Shown: piece after piece, positions 39,001 to 47,335 of the stretch
How the letters are laid out: every line of letters starts with the position of its first letter
How positions within the stretch are numbered: position 1 is the first letter of the stretch
Assembly (NCBI GenBank): GCA_025655555.1
Contig: JAHXIQ010000002.1
Location: 310,001-374,000, forward strand
From: Candidatus Thiodiazotropha sp. (ex Myrtea sp. 'scaly one' KF741663)
GTDB lineage: Bacteria; Pseudomonadota; Gammaproteobacteria; Chromatiales; Chromatiaceae
Length of the DNA: 64,000 bases
Reading direction: 5' to 3'
Program-made: the position numbers and the translations under genes
Notes under the pieces: generated by a model
Seen by the model: only the letters and a program-made list of their open reading frames with translations
Databases searched by the model: none
Told to the model about the DNA's origin: nothing

Positions 39001-39906
39001 CCAGCTGGCCAGGTTGTCGAGGGTCGTGCCCCAGAGGACAGCCTTTTTACCACCGGCATTCATGGCGATGTTGCCACCGATGGTGGAGGCATCCTGGGAG
39101 GTCGGGTCGACGGCGAACGCGAGACCGGCCGCCTCGGCCCGCTCGGAAACTCGCCGGGTCACCACGCCTGCACCGCTATGCACAGTAGGCACTTTGCCTT
39201 CAACTCCCGGTAATTCGATCTCCTCGACCTCACCAACCAGATCCAGTTTTTCCGTATTGATGACGGCACTGTGCGGGTCGAGTGGTACCGCACTGCCGGT
39301 ATAACCGGTACCGCCGCCACGAGGAATCAGTGTCAGTCCGGTCTCAATGCAGGCCCTGACGATAGGTGCAATCTCGGCTTCTGTGTCGGGGGTGATGACC
39401 ACGAAAGGGATCTCGACCCGCCAGTCGGTGGCATCCGTGGCATGGGAGACTCGGGCGATACCGCTGAAGTCCACATTGTCGCTACGCGTCAAGCCGATCA
39501 GGTTTCGACGGGTGTGGCGCCTCAATTCCCGCTGATCTTCGAAGCGGCGGCCGAATGACTCTACGGCATCCCGTGCAGCAGACAGCAACTTGAGCGCCGC
39601 TTGGTTACCGTTGGCGCGTAACTCAAACTGGTCAAGACGGTGATTCAGGGCATCGATCAGAGCATGTCGGCGCTCCTCGTTATCGAGCAGGTCATCCTGT
39701 AGGTAGGGATTACGGGTGATGACCCACATATCGCCCAACACTTCAAACAGCATACGGGCCGAACGGCCAGTGCGCCGGCTGCCACGCAACTGCTCGATCA
39801 GTTCCCACATGGGCTTCCCGAGGAACCGGATCACAATCTCCCGGTCAGAAAATGAAGTGTAGTTGTAAGGGATCTCGCGTATGCGGGGTGATGACTCTGT
39901 ATTCAT
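36049..39906 (-). CDS. DUF3683-type FAD-linked oxidase fused to Fe-S and CCG domains
   Basis: This 1285-residue protein joins several redox modules. A DUF3683-type N-terminus (about 1-150) is followed by an FAD-binding domain ([16 protein letters not shown] near residue 195), a FAD oxidase C-terminal domain ([33 protein letters not shown]), two [4Fe-4S] motifs ([11 protein letters not shown] and [11 protein letters not shown]) and two CCG-type heterodisulfide-reductase-like motifs (GCGSE...[16 protein letters not shown]...[10 protein letters not shown]). It resembles D-lactate, D-2-hydroxyglutarate or glycolate dehydrogenases with GlcD- and GlcF-like parts in one chain. The substrate is unknown. 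Confidence 0.9.
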   Translation of the reverse strand: MNTESSPRIREIPYNYTSFSDREIVIRFLGKPMWELIEQLRGSRRTGRSARMLFEVLGDMWVITRNPYLQDDLLDNEERRHALIDALNHRLDQFELRANGNQAALKLLSAARDAVESFGRRFEDQRELRRHTRRNLIGLTRSDNVDFSGIARVSHATDATDWRVEIPFVVITPDTEAEIAPIVRACIETGLTLIPRGGGTGYTGSAVPLDPHSAVINTEKLDLVGEVEEIELPGVEGKVPTVHSGAGVVTRRVSERAEAAGLAFAVDPTSQDASTIGGNIAMNAGGKKAVLWGTTLDNLASWRMVTPQGEWLEVERLNHNLGKIHDQAEVQFRITRYGSDGKSVLGEPQTLSMPGSTFRKVGLGKDVTDKFLSGLPGVQKEGCDGMITSARFILHRMPSQVRTLCMEFFGSDIGKAVPAIVELKDYLDQHDEVLLVGLEHLDERYLKAVKYSTKAPRHERPKMVLLADIASDNAELLETAAAEVVRMTQAREGEAFIASSPEARRNFWLDRARTAAISAHTNAFKINEDVVIPLDKLAEYSRGIERINIEESISNKILIADEVLAYLVGDHSLRKPDDDFEASDENRSILEAKLALAQEAVSLARQRWQHLLDKLESPAADHTSLLSEKEQSSIQPNDRLLDLLLRRDLVVSYRTEVASRLDEIFLGQEMSTLRLAMREIHARLRDSRLFVALHMHAGDGNVHTNIPVHSDNYAMLQQADHIVDRIMALALDLDGAISGEHGIGLTKLQYMEADKLAAFAGYKQEIDPGGSFNRGKLIAGADLEMAYTPSLRLLELEAIILEESELGTLNDEIKHCLRCGKCKPVCMTHIPRANLLYSPRNKILATGLILEAFLYEEQTRRGISLAHFAEMNDVADHCTICHKCENPCPVNIDFGEVTTLMRKILVDRGKKRRNLGTTAAMSFLNITNPTAIRWMRKAMAEWGFKGLNLGYSLAGKAGLVKPKAQPPKATTGTPKPQTMLVEMLQKPIRVAPPAKTLRDALNLQDTKSVPILRNPRKVSEESDAVFYFPGCGSERLYSEIGMATLAMLGELGAETVLPPGYLCCGYPQNAAGLHARGRQITTENRVLFHRIANTLNYMDIKTVLVSCGTCMDQLLQYEFDKIFPGCRLLDIHEYMMEKGVGLDGNQSTEYLYHDPCHTPIKHYSPLQVASSLTGKQVLLSDRCCGEAGTLGTSRPDIANQLRYRKSEELNKGIDDLTQNSTSGRPDIKLLTTCPACQQGLSRYTDETGLMPEYIVVETIRRLQGEQWQQRFIDQMVQDGIELVLV

Positions 39907-40053
39907 TTGTGGGTGCTGAGGTGAGATGCCTGAAATTTTCAGGTCAGGGCTGAACAGGCGGGCTATTGTAGCTCAATTAAAGACGCGGCTTAATGCCGAA
40001 ATATAATTTTGTTTCCCGTTTTATCAACAAGACAACTCTGAAGGGAGAAGAAG

Positions 40054-40524
40054 ATGCGGTTAGATAGAAAATGCGTTGGACAGTCAGTTTCTGTATTCAT
40101 GCTGGTATTTATCTGGGGATCTGCCGGACAGGTAGCGCAAGCTGGGGAGTTGGAGCGAGCACTGGAATATCGTCAGGGTGTGATGAATGTGTTGGGCTGG
40201 AACATGAAATCGATGGGTAACATGATGAAAGGCAAGCAACCCTATGATGCTGAGGCCTTCGCAGTTCATGCCAGTGATCTGGCAAAAGCGGCCACGCTTG
40301 ATGTACTACCAGGGTTTCCTGAGGACTCAGATGAAGGCGAGACGGATGCCAGAGCGGATATCTGGCTCGATTTCGATGATTTCAAACAGAAGTTGGAGGA
40401 TCTGCGTCGCGCCAGCCAGACACTGAGTGAGATAGCATCAGGTGGTGACAAGGCTGCCATGAGTGATGCCCTGGGAAAAACGGGTAAGGCCTGTAAGGCT
40501 TGTCATGACAGTTATAAAGACTGA
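40054..40524 (+). CDS. Class II cytochrome c (cytochrome c'/c556-like)
   Basis: A signal peptide (up to AQA near residue 30) is followed by a helical mature protein with the start LERALEYRQGVMNVLGWNMK, typical of the four-helix cytochrome c' bundle. The single heme site CKACH is at the C-terminus, as in class II. Length is 156 residues. Such periplasmic proteins bind NO or shuttle electrons. GAAGGGAGAAG precedes the ATG. It is divergent from the DUF3683 gene. Confidence 0.9.
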   Translation: MRLDRKCVGQSVSVFMLVFIWGSAGQVAQAGELERALEYRQGVMNVLGWNMKSMGNMMKGKQPYDAEAFAVHASDLAKAATLDVLPGFPEDSDEGETDARADIWLDFDDFKQKLEDLRRASQTLSEIASGGDKAAMSDALGKTGKACKACHDSYKD

Positions 40525-40545
40525 ATCGGGGAGTTTTCCGATTTT
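40524..40545 (+). terminator. Probable terminator after cytochrome gene
   Basis: AATCGG pairs with CCGATT around an 8-base loop and is followed by a short T-run. The stem is only 6 bp, so termination may be partial. Confidence 0.5.
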
Positions 40546-40547
40546 CC

Positions 40548-40877
40548 CTAGGGATAGTTGTCGCCGATCTCATCCTGCGTGAGAATCCGCTCAATTGCGC
40601 AGGCGATTTCATAATTGCCCGCGTCAGCTGGTGAGCTGCGAACCACGTTAACGGTGGCCGAAAGCGGCGGGGTGATGGCCTGCTCAGGTACGATATGGAT
40701 CGCCAGCTGTGTGCCGGGGTTGATCTCTTGCGGAGCGATAAGGAGCAGACCTGCAGCACTGAGGTTCTTGACCTTGCCTTCGGCCACGTCTGCCGCACCC
40801 TGAATCCTGAACTGAGCCAGGCACTCAATGCCCATGCGATGGAAGTGTCTTTTCTCGGCAAAGTCATTCATGAGCAT
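40548..40877 (-). CDS. PilZ domain protein
   Basis: The 109-residue protein fits a stand-alone PilZ domain, a c-di-GMP receptor: EKRHFHRMGIECLAQFRI, then VKNLSAAGLLLIAPQEINPGTQLAIHI. The usual RxxxR is only partly matched (EKRHFHR) and the DxSxxG motif reads NLSAAG, so c-di-GMP binding is possible but unproven. A GAGGAGAC site precedes the ATG at 40877. It converges with the cytochrome gene. Confidence 0.8.
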   Translation of the reverse strand: MLMNDFAEKRHFHRMGIECLAQFRIQGAADVAEGKVKNLSAAGLLLIAPQEINPGTQLAIHIVPEQAITPPLSATVNVVRSSPADAGNYEIACAIERILTQDEIGDNYP

Positions 40878-41105
40878 GTCTCCTCAGTCTTACGTGGAGT
40901 GGTGCAGGATTCAATGACGCACCTACTGCCTGCTAAGTGTCTAATTTAGCAGGAAGCGACTCTGCCGACAGGGAAAAAAGCGTGAAAACAGGCGTTTTTT
41001 TCCTGGGTTTAAGGGCTTTGCGGTATGCTTGAATCAATATTGAGGCCAGATTTCTTCCGTGTAATCCGGAACAAACCTGGTCAGACCAACCTGAAGGTGA
41101 GAAGA

Positions 41106-41576
41106 ATGCGTGCAGCCACTATTTTAATTATTGCCGGGATTTCGTTTTCATCGATACCCGTCGCTGTTGCCGAGATCTACCGATCACTGGATGCAGAGGG
41201 CAATGTGACCTACACCGATGCACCGCCGGAGGGAGAGCAGACCGTGGAAAAGGTAAGGCTACCCCCTGAGCCCTCGGCTGAAAACATTCGTGATACTGAG
41301 CTGCGCAATATGGAGATACGTAGAGCGGCGGATAGTGCATCGCAAAAACGCCTGGATGAGAAGCGAAAAAAGTCAGCGAAAGTGGCCCAGGCCCGCAAAA
41401 CGTTGGCCGAGGCAGAGGCAAAGCTGGCAGAGACCAAAGCCATCAGAGATGAGGATCGCCAGAACATGGCAGGTGGAAAACGCCGAGTTCATCCGGACTA
41501 TTTTGCGCGTGTGAACGCAGCAAAACTTGAGGTGGAAAAGGCTAAAAAGGCCTTGCGGAAGGCCCGCGGCTACTGA
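41106..41576 (+). CDS. DUF4124 domain-containing exported protein
   Basis: From the ATG at 41106 a signal peptide (MRAATILIIAGISFSSIPVAVA) precedes the DUF4124 motif EIYRSLDAEGNVTYTDAPPEG. The remainder is a long basic helix with Ala, Lys, Glu and Arg (residues about 85-155), likely a coiled coil. The frame is open to 41025, but the extra part precedes the signal peptide. The stop overlaps the cca start (TGATG), so the two are coupled. It is the second DUF4124 gene in the window. Confidence 0.82.
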   Translation: MRAATILIIAGISFSSIPVAVAEIYRSLDAEGNVTYTDAPPEGEQTVEKVRLPPEPSAENIRDTELRNMEIRRAADSASQKRLDEKRKKSAKVAQARKTLAEAEAKLAETKAIRDEDRQNMAGGKRRVHPDYFARVNAAKLEVEKAKKALRKARGY

Positions 41577-42892
41577 TGCAGAGTTATCTGGTCGGGGGTG
41601 CTATTAGGGATAAACTGCTGGGGCTGCCGGTCGAGGAACGGGATTTTGTCGTGGTGGGTGCAACACCGCAGGAGATGCTGGACCTGGGCTATCGTCAGGT
41701 TGGGCGGGATTTTCCGGTTTTTCTGCATCCCAAGACCCATGAAGAGTATGCCCTTGCAAGGACTTTGAGAAGTGGTGCCAACCCAACAGGCAAACCACAC
41801 CCTGAAACATCAGTCAGTCTGCAGGAGGACCTGGCCAGGCGTGATCTGACAATTAACGCGCTCGCTGAGACCGGGGAAGGGCAGCTGATTGATCCCTTCG
41901 GTGGTGAAGAGGACTTGCGTCGGGGGGTGCTCAGACATGTCTCATCGGCGTTTGCCGAAGACCCCATTCGCATATTACGGGTTGCCCGCTTCATGGCTCG
42001 TTATGTTTCTCTGGGATTCACTGTCGCGCCGGAGACACTGGCACTGATGCAAGAAATGGTCAGGCAAGGTGCTGTGGATGCGCTTGTTCCGGAACGGGTC
42101 TGGCAAGAGTTGGTCAGTGCACTCAAGGAATCTGATCCACGTCCCTTCTTCGATACCCTGCGCGAATGCAGCGCCCTCTCCCGAGTGCTGCCGGAGATCG
42201 ATGGGCTCTACGGCGTGCCACAGCCGACCCGCTGGCATCCGGAAGTCGATTGCGGTGTGCACACATTGATGGCGCTTAGGGTTGCTTGTGAACTGAGTGA
42301 TGCAGCGGAGGTTCGTTTCGCCGTTTTGACCCATGATCTGGGTAAGGCCACCACGCCGGCACATGTGCTGCCGAGTCACTATGGCCATGAGGGCAGGGGT
42401 GAACGGCTGGTTAAACAGTTGTGTCAAAGGCTCAAGGCGCCTGTGCGTTTTAGGGATCTGGCAATGCGCTGTGCCGCTTACCACGGGTATACACATCGTC
42501 TGTACGAGTTAAGGCCAAAGACGATCCATAAGTTACTGAGTGGACTGGATGCCTTCCGTCAACCTGAGCGGCTCAAGCAGTTTCTTCTGGTGTGTGAGGC
42601 GGATTATCGGGGGCGGGAGGGTTTCCACGAGCGGTCCTATCCCCAGTCTGCAGACCTTTGGCGGCTCTATGTTGTGGCGAGCGGGGTCACGGCTGAGTCG
42701 ATTGGTGAAGGTGAGCCCGGCTGGCTGAAGGGTGAAGCGATACGCCGGGAGCGGATTCAGCTGATTGCTGATCACCTGTCTGTAATGAAACAGACGGAGA
42801 TGTCAGCGTCAGCCGGTCAAACGGTCGAAAATCCTGAAACCGGCGACATAGGTGCCAACGGCAGAACCGAGGGTGCTAAGGAAAAAGACTAA
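41576..42892 (+). CDS. cca: Multifunctional CCA tRNA nucleotidyltransferase
   Basis: Cca adds or repairs the 3' CCA end of tRNA. The catalytic block is YLVGGAIRDKLLGLPVEERDFVVVG, where the DxD-like acidic pair lies, followed by RRDLTINALA and EDPIRILRVARFMARY. A C-terminal HD domain (HDLGKATTP) marks the long gammaproteobacterial form with phosphatase and phosphodiesterase activity. Length is 438 residues. Its last 84 bases overlap the end of the convergent TraB-family gene. Confidence 0.95.
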   Translation: MQSYLVGGAIRDKLLGLPVEERDFVVVGATPQEMLDLGYRQVGRDFPVFLHPKTHEEYALARTLRSGANPTGKPHPETSVSLQEDLARRDLTINALAETGEGQLIDPFGGEEDLRRGVLRHVSSAFAEDPIRILRVARFMARYVSLGFTVAPETLALMQEMVRQGAVDALVPERVWQELVSALKESDPRPFFDTLRECSALSRVLPEIDGLYGVPQPTRWHPEVDCGVHTLMALRVACELSDAAEVRFAVLTHDLGKATTPAHVLPSHYGHEGRGERLVKQLCQRLKAPVRFRDLAMRCAAYHGYTHRLYELRPKTIHKLLSGLDAFRQPERLKQFLLVCEADYRGREGFHERSYPQSADLWRLYVVASGVTAESIGEGEPGWLKGEAIRRERIQLIADHLSVMKQTEMSASAGQTVENPETGDIGANGRTEGAKEKD

Positions 42893-44005
42893 TAGGGTGC
42901 GCGAAACCCGATTTTTCCACCAACCGCCCAGTGATGTGGTGTCATTGCGCAGTTTACTGAAATCAGCCACCGTCGGTTTGCGCAGGAAGATCTCTGCTCC
43001 CGCTGTTACCATGCCGGCGCCCACCGTCGGGTTGAGTGAGGTAAGTGGTGCGGCGAGAAAGGCTGTCAGTACGGTCAGCGGATGTGCGGCGGCAATCAGC
43101 GCACCGAGTGCCGATAGGCCGCCATTGATCAGGACCCAGTCCATGACCAATTGCCAGCCCAGGTCAGGATTACGCTGAAAACCGATAATAAAACCGGTCA
43201 GCACCAGTGCCACGATCACCCAAGGGATGAGTTTTGGCCACTGGCTGGGCCGCGGCAATTGATCAAGCTGGCGAATGGTTTCAGTCGGCGTAACGGAAGG
43301 TGACTCTAAGTATCGGGCGATGCCGTTCATGTGGCCGGCACCGACAACAGCCAGCAGGTTTTCGTGGCCTTTCTCTTCAATTTCCTCCAGCAGACGTGCA
43401 GCCATGTAACGATCGCGTTCGTCAATCAGGGGAAGATAGAGGTCCTGCCGATTCTCGGCAAACTCTGCAAACGTGGTTTCCAGGATATCCCCTTCCTTCA
43501 GGTGCTCAATCTCTGCTTCGGAGACCTCGTCTTTGGAGAGGATGCCGCCGAGCAGGCCGGCGAACAGGCCAAAACGCTTCCACCAGGAGAGATTGCCCGC
43601 TACCCGCTTAAGCGTAATACTGATTTCCCGGTCGATCAACAGCAGCGGCCGATGAGATTCCTTGGCAATACGGATCGCTTCCCGCTGTTCAGCCCCGGGC
43701 TCGATACCGAACTGTTCAGCCAGCCGCTGTTGGTAGGCGCCGAGAGCGAGACTGGCCATCACCATGGCCACTCGCCGTTCTTTCACCACCTTGAGAAGAT
43801 CCATTTTCGCCAGATCGTCTGGATTGATGAGTGCGTTGTAACGGCTGGGACAAAGCTCGACTGCGACAGCATCATAGTCACCGGTCGACAGCAGCTCGCG
43901 GACCTTCTCTGCGCTAACGCGTGAGACATGTGCGGTACCCAATAGGGTGACCCGGCTGTCTCCGATGACTATTTCCCGCTGTGGTTCCTGGGCATTTTGC
44001 GACAT
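42809..44005 (-). CDS. TraB family protein
   Basis: The TraB domain (residues about 15-225) starts with VTLLGTAHVS, then DYDAVAVELCPSRY, and holds VVGAGHMNGIARYL. Four to six membrane helices follow (PWVIVALVLTGFIIGFQ, ALGALIAAAHPLTVLTAFLA, LLVFFLSTLGSAVGTYVAGF). TraB was named from plasmid pheromone shutdown in Enterococcus, but homologues are widespread and of unclear function. The ATG at 44005 is preferred over a TTG at 44011. It overlaps cca at the 3' end by 84 bases. Confidence 0.88.
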   Translation of the reverse strand: MSQNAQEPQREIVIGDSRVTLLGTAHVSRVSAEKVRELLSTGDYDAVAVELCPSRYNALINPDDLAKMDLLKVVKERRVAMVMASLALGAYQQRLAEQFGIEPGAEQREAIRIAKESHRPLLLIDREISITLKRVAGNLSWWKRFGLFAGLLGGILSKDEVSEAEIEHLKEGDILETTFAEFAENRQDLYLPLIDERDRYMAARLLEEIEEKGHENLLAVVGAGHMNGIARYLESPSVTPTETIRQLDQLPRPSQWPKLIPWVIVALVLTGFIIGFQRNPDLGWQLVMDWVLINGGLSALGALIAAAHPLTVLTAFLAAPLTSLNPTVGAGMVTAGAEIFLRKPTVADFSKLRNDTTSLGGWWKNRVSRTLLVFFLSTLGSAVGTYVAGFRIFDRLTG

Positions 44006-44228
44006 ATTCAAGGGTTCAGTGGACGAAAGGCGTGCATTCTAGCAGTGAAAACCAGAGAGAATATGCAAAAAAATAATAAATATTGAACAATTTTTGTTGA
44101 GATAAACCTACTGCAGTTGAGATTTAGGTAGAATTGGGCTTTCAGCCGGGCACTGTTGTCAGACTAGGGTTATTTTGGTTATACATTTCGTTGCCCCACC
44201 ATTTTTGTTATGAGAGCTATTTATTATT

Positions 44229-44837
44229 ATGGATAAAAATATCGTTTGGCACAGTGCAACGGTAACCCGTGAACGTCGTGAAAAGCAGAACAAGCATCGG
44301 GCTAAACTGCTCTGGTTTACTGGCCTCTCAGGCTCAGGGAAATCTACGCTGGCACATGCGCTTGAGGAAGAGCTGCACCAGCGGGGCTGTCGCACCTATG
44401 TTTTCGATGGCGACAATGTCCGCCACGGACTCTGTGGGGATCTGGGATTTACTGTCGAGGACCGCACAGAGAATATTCGCCGAATTGGTGAGATGGCCAA
44501 GCTTTTCGTGGATGCGGGAGTCATCTCTCTGACCGCCTTTATCTCCCCTATTCGGGAGGACAGGGACAGGGCCCGGGGCCTTTTTCCCCATGGGGATTTT
44601 ATTGAGGTCTATGTAAAATGTTCGCTTGAGGCTTGTGAGGAGCGTGATGTGAAGGGGCTCTACAAGAAGGCACGCGCTGGGGAGATTCCACATTTTACAG
44701 GCATCTCATCACCCTACGAGGCGCCGAATAATCCTGAAATCGTGATCGACACGGAAAATCGAAGTGTGGAAGTGTGTGTGGCCTCGATACTGGAGGCCCT
44801 GGAAGAGCGAGGTGTGATACCTACCAATGTGGTTTAG
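44229..44837 (+). CDS. cysC: Adenylylsulfate (APS) kinase
   Basis: CysC phosphorylates APS to PAPS for sulfate assimilation or sulfation. The P-loop is [13 protein letters not shown], followed by the motif [35 protein letters not shown] and the lid [18 protein letters not shown]. Length is 202 residues. No cysD, cysN or cysH gene adjoins it, so PAPS might serve a sulfotransferase or a pathway encoded elsewhere. The 217-bp upstream gap is markedly AT-rich. Confidence 0.95.
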   Translation: MDKNIVWHSATVTRERREKQNKHRAKLLWFTGLSGSGKSTLAHALEEELHQRGCRTYVFDGDNVRHGLCGDLGFTVEDRTENIRRIGEMAKLFVDAGVISLTAFISPIREDRDRARGLFPHGDFIEVYVKCSLEACEERDVKGLYKKARAGEIPHFTGISSPYEAPNNPEIVIDTENRSVEVCVASILEALEERGVIPTNVV

Positions 44838-44879
44838 CATTGATTCCAGGCATTTAGTGAATAGGGAAAGGATCCGGCA

Positions 44880-45278
44880 ATGATCAGAAAAGTAATCCTT
44901 ATCGTGGCTGTAACGGCGCTGCTGATGGGCTGCCAGACACTCAGTGAACGAAAACAGTCCGACGCTTTGCAGGAAATTTTACGAAGCTATGAAGCAATGA
45001 TCCGCTGGGGCTCCGTGGAACAGGCGAAGGGATTTCTTAGGCCAGGTCAGGTCGGGGAAGTCGAGGCCACCACACCCAGAAATATGCGTGTGACCCATTA
45101 TGAAGTGGTACAGGGGCCGACGATGTTGGATTCAAGCCGGGCCATGCAGACCGCAATTATTCAGTATGTCTTTGAAGAGAGCCAAGTCGTGAGGGAGATG
45201 ATGAATCGGCAGACCTGGGAATATGATCAGGAATCTGAGCGTTGGTTTTTGGTCACGCCACTGCCTGCATTTAAGTAG
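44880..45278 (+). CDS. Putative lipoprotein, 132 aa
   Basis: A short signal with lipobox (MIRKVILIVAVTALLMGC) opens the protein, which then has a helical start (SDALQEILRSYEAMIRWGS) and an NTF2-like character (VTHYEVVQGPTM, TWEYDQESERWFLVTPLP). GGAAAGGATC precedes the ATG. The AI-2E gene follows by 9 bases, so they are likely cotranscribed. The function is unknown. Confidence 0.77.
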   Translation: MIRKVILIVAVTALLMGCQTLSERKQSDALQEILRSYEAMIRWGSVEQAKGFLRPGQVGEVEATTPRNMRVTHYEVVQGPTMLDSSRAMQTAIIQYVFEESQVVREMMNRQTWEYDQESERWFLVTPLPAFK

Positions 45279-45287
45279 TCGAAGCTG

Positions 45288-46328
45288 ATGAGTACAGTTA
45301 ACTTACAAGCCACACCGGCGGTTCATTTCCTCCTCGCCTTGGCGGCCTTTGTGGTGATCGTCGCCGGTATGCGAGCGGCGGATGCCCTGCTGGTGCCTTT
45401 TCTGCTTTCCCTCTTTATTGCGGTTATTGCGGCCCCGCCACTTTTCTTTCTTAAGGAGCGAGGCGTGCCAGCCGGGTTGGCCATGCTGGCAGTGATCGCC
45501 ATGATCATCGTACTTGGCATGCTCATCGGTTGGATGATCGGAGGATCGCTCAACGATTTCACCAAGAATCTACCGCAATATCAGGAACGGCTCTCAGTGC
45601 AGAGCGGGCGTGTGGTGACGTGGCTGCAGGTACAGGGGCTTGAGTTCGACCAAGAGGCACTTAAGTCTTTCATTAATCCTGGCAAGGCCATGGGGATGGC
45701 GGGTCAGGTGATCAGTGGTCTCGGCAACGTCCTCACACAGGCCTTGCTCATCCTTATCACGGTTATTTTCATGCTGGTGGAAGCAACGGCTTTTCAGGGC
45801 AAAATCCAGGCGATTTCAGATGACCCTGATGTCTCCCTTGCCCGGGTCAATGCCATCACAGAGAGTATCAAGCGCTACATGATGATAAAGACCAGCACCA
45901 GCTTATTGACTGGTGTAATGATTACTGTCTGGCTATGGATACTTGGGGTGGATTATCCGGTGCTCTGGGGTGTGTTGGCCTTTCTGTTCAACTATGTGCC
46001 CAATATCGGCTCCATCATTGCCGCAGTACCCGCGGTGTTGCTGGCTGTTGTGCAAACCGGCGTGTCAACAGCCTTGTGGGTAGCCGCCGGTTATCTGGTT
46101 GTGAATAATCTGGTTGGGAATATGATTGAACCCCGCTATATGGGAAAGGGACTGGGACTTTCGCCACTGGTTGTTTTTATCTCATTGGTCTTTTGGGGCT
46201 GGGTGCTTGGGCCGGTGGGGATGTTTCTTTCAGTGCCCCTGACAATGACCCTGAAGATTTTTCTGGACGGGTATGAGTCGAGTCAGTCGGTTGGCCATTT
46301 ATTAGGTTCGAGAGAAAGCCGCGAATAA
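45288..46328 (+). CDS. AI-2E family transporter
   Basis: This 346-residue protein has about eight membrane helices and a central soluble region. The C-terminal LWGVLAFLFNYVPNIGSIIAAVPAVLLAVVQ with the PNIGS motif, followed by NNLVGNMIEPRYMGKGLGLSPLVVFISLVFWGW, defines the family (YdiK/TqsA type). Members export small molecules or ions; naming after AI-2 does not prove that substrate. Confidence 0.92.
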   Translation: MSTVNLQATPAVHFLLALAAFVVIVAGMRAADALLVPFLLSLFIAVIAAPPLFFLKERGVPAGLAMLAVIAMIIVLGMLIGWMIGGSLNDFTKNLPQYQERLSVQSGRVVTWLQVQGLEFDQEALKSFINPGKAMGMAGQVISGLGNVLTQALLILITVIFMLVEATAFQGKIQAISDDPDVSLARVNAITESIKRYMMIKTSTSLLTGVMITVWLWILGVDYPVLWGVLAFLFNYVPNIGSIIAAVPAVLLAVVQTGVSTALWVAAGYLVVNNLVGNMIEPRYMGKGLGLSPLVVFISLVFWGWVLGPVGMFLSVPLTMTLKIFLDGYESSQSVGHLLGSRESRE

Positions 46329-46544
46329 CCGCGGTGTCGGCAGGCTTAACAATAATAAAATTCCATTTCTTTCAATTAGTTACAATGTAATTGTTGCTTA
46401 TTATTCTTCTCATCGATCTGCTTTCAGGAACCCTGTTCTTAAGTAATCTGCTTATTTCAGCTTTTTGTCGGGCAGACTAACAATACCTTACCGCTTAATG
46501 CACTTTGACTAGATATATCTAATAATATCAGATAGTTATGTTGT

Positions 46545-46560
46545 TGGCATGATTTATGTT
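46545..46560 (+). promoter_or_regulatory. Possible sigma-54 promoter of PEP-CTERM gene
   Basis: TGGCATGATTTATGTT keeps the -24 GG but has GT where -12 GC is expected, 52 bases before the ATG. PEP-CTERM genes are often controlled by PrsK/PrsR and sigma-54 promoters, so the near-match deserves note, yet it is imperfect. The rest of the AT-rich gap (46329-46611) has CAATTA-N9-TAATTG but no gene. Confidence 0.4.
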
Positions 46561-46611
46561 TATCAAAGGCAGGTTGTAAGTAAGTATGTGTTTTTTAAGG
46601 TTGGGTAAAAA

Positions 46612-47265
46612 ATGAAGAAAATTGTAATGACTGCGCTGGGACTGGTGGCATTGGGCTTCTCATCCATCTCTCTGGCAACTCCGGTTTACAGTGGAAACAC
46701 AGTGGCCGATTTCGGTACCAATCCTGGGAATGTCTCAGACACTGCTGCAGGTTTTTATATCTGGAGTGATTCTTCCCATGAAAACTGGTCTGTCCGTTGG
46801 AGCGGTAATGACTTTGGAACTAAGTATATCTATGACTGGTTCGGCACTATTGAATTGACCAGCCTTGTGGATGGGTCGGTTAAAGAAGTGAAGTTTGAGT
46901 ATGCTGACTCCATAAGGTCTTTCGTGGATATCTTTGATGACCAGGATTTTATTGCCTTTAATGGCGTGGCAGGCAAAGGCTGGGATGGTTTTGATTTCTC
47001 TATCGATACCTCAATTGCCGCTGTTGTCGACTTCGAACTGGGTAGCAGCATGTTCTCAGACATGGTTGCGGGGCCATATGCCCAGGAGAGCATGGCTATC
47101 TATATCGGTCAGGACTTCGACGCACCATTGGTGCAGGTGCAGGAGCGATCAGGTGGTCGTATCGTGCAACGCTTCGAAACCGTACCTGAGCCCGGTACTC
47201 TGCTTTTAATGGCGACAGGGCTGCTTGGCATGGGCGCGACCCGCCTTCGTCATCGGAAGAGTTGA
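46612..47265 (+). CDS. PEP-CTERM sorting-domain exported protein
   Basis: A signal peptide (ends near SLA, residue 22) is followed by a beta-rich domain rich in aromatic and acidic residues (WSDSSHENWSVRWSGNDFG). The C-terminus is VPEPGTLLLMATGLLGMGATRLRHRKS in two parts: the PEP motif VPEPGT, a membrane helix and a basic tail. This is the target signal of exosortase EpsH, so the protein is cut and exported, commonly with an exopolysaccharide. No exosortase is seen in the window. A strong terminator follows. Confidence 0.92.
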   Translation: MKKIVMTALGLVALGFSSISLATPVYSGNTVADFGTNPGNVSDTAAGFYIWSDSSHENWSVRWSGNDFGTKYIYDWFGTIELTSLVDGSVKEVKFEYADSIRSFVDIFDDQDFIAFNGVAGKGWDGFDFSIDTSIAAVVDFELGSSMFSDMVAGPYAQESMAIYIGQDFDAPLVQVQERSGGRIVQRFETVPEPGTLLLMATGLLGMGATRLRHRKS

Positions 47266-47294
47266 ATTTTAGCTAGTTGATTTTATTACTTGAG

Positions 47295-47321
47295 AGGCCG
47301 CTCTGTCAGGAGCGGCCTTTT
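47295..47321 (+). terminator. Rho-independent terminator after PEP-CTERM gene
   Basis: AGGCCGCTC and GAGCGGCCT form a 9-bp perfect stem around a 6-base loop, followed by a short T-run (TTTTAC). Confidence 0.82.
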
Positions 47322-47335
47322 ACTAAGTGCAATGT

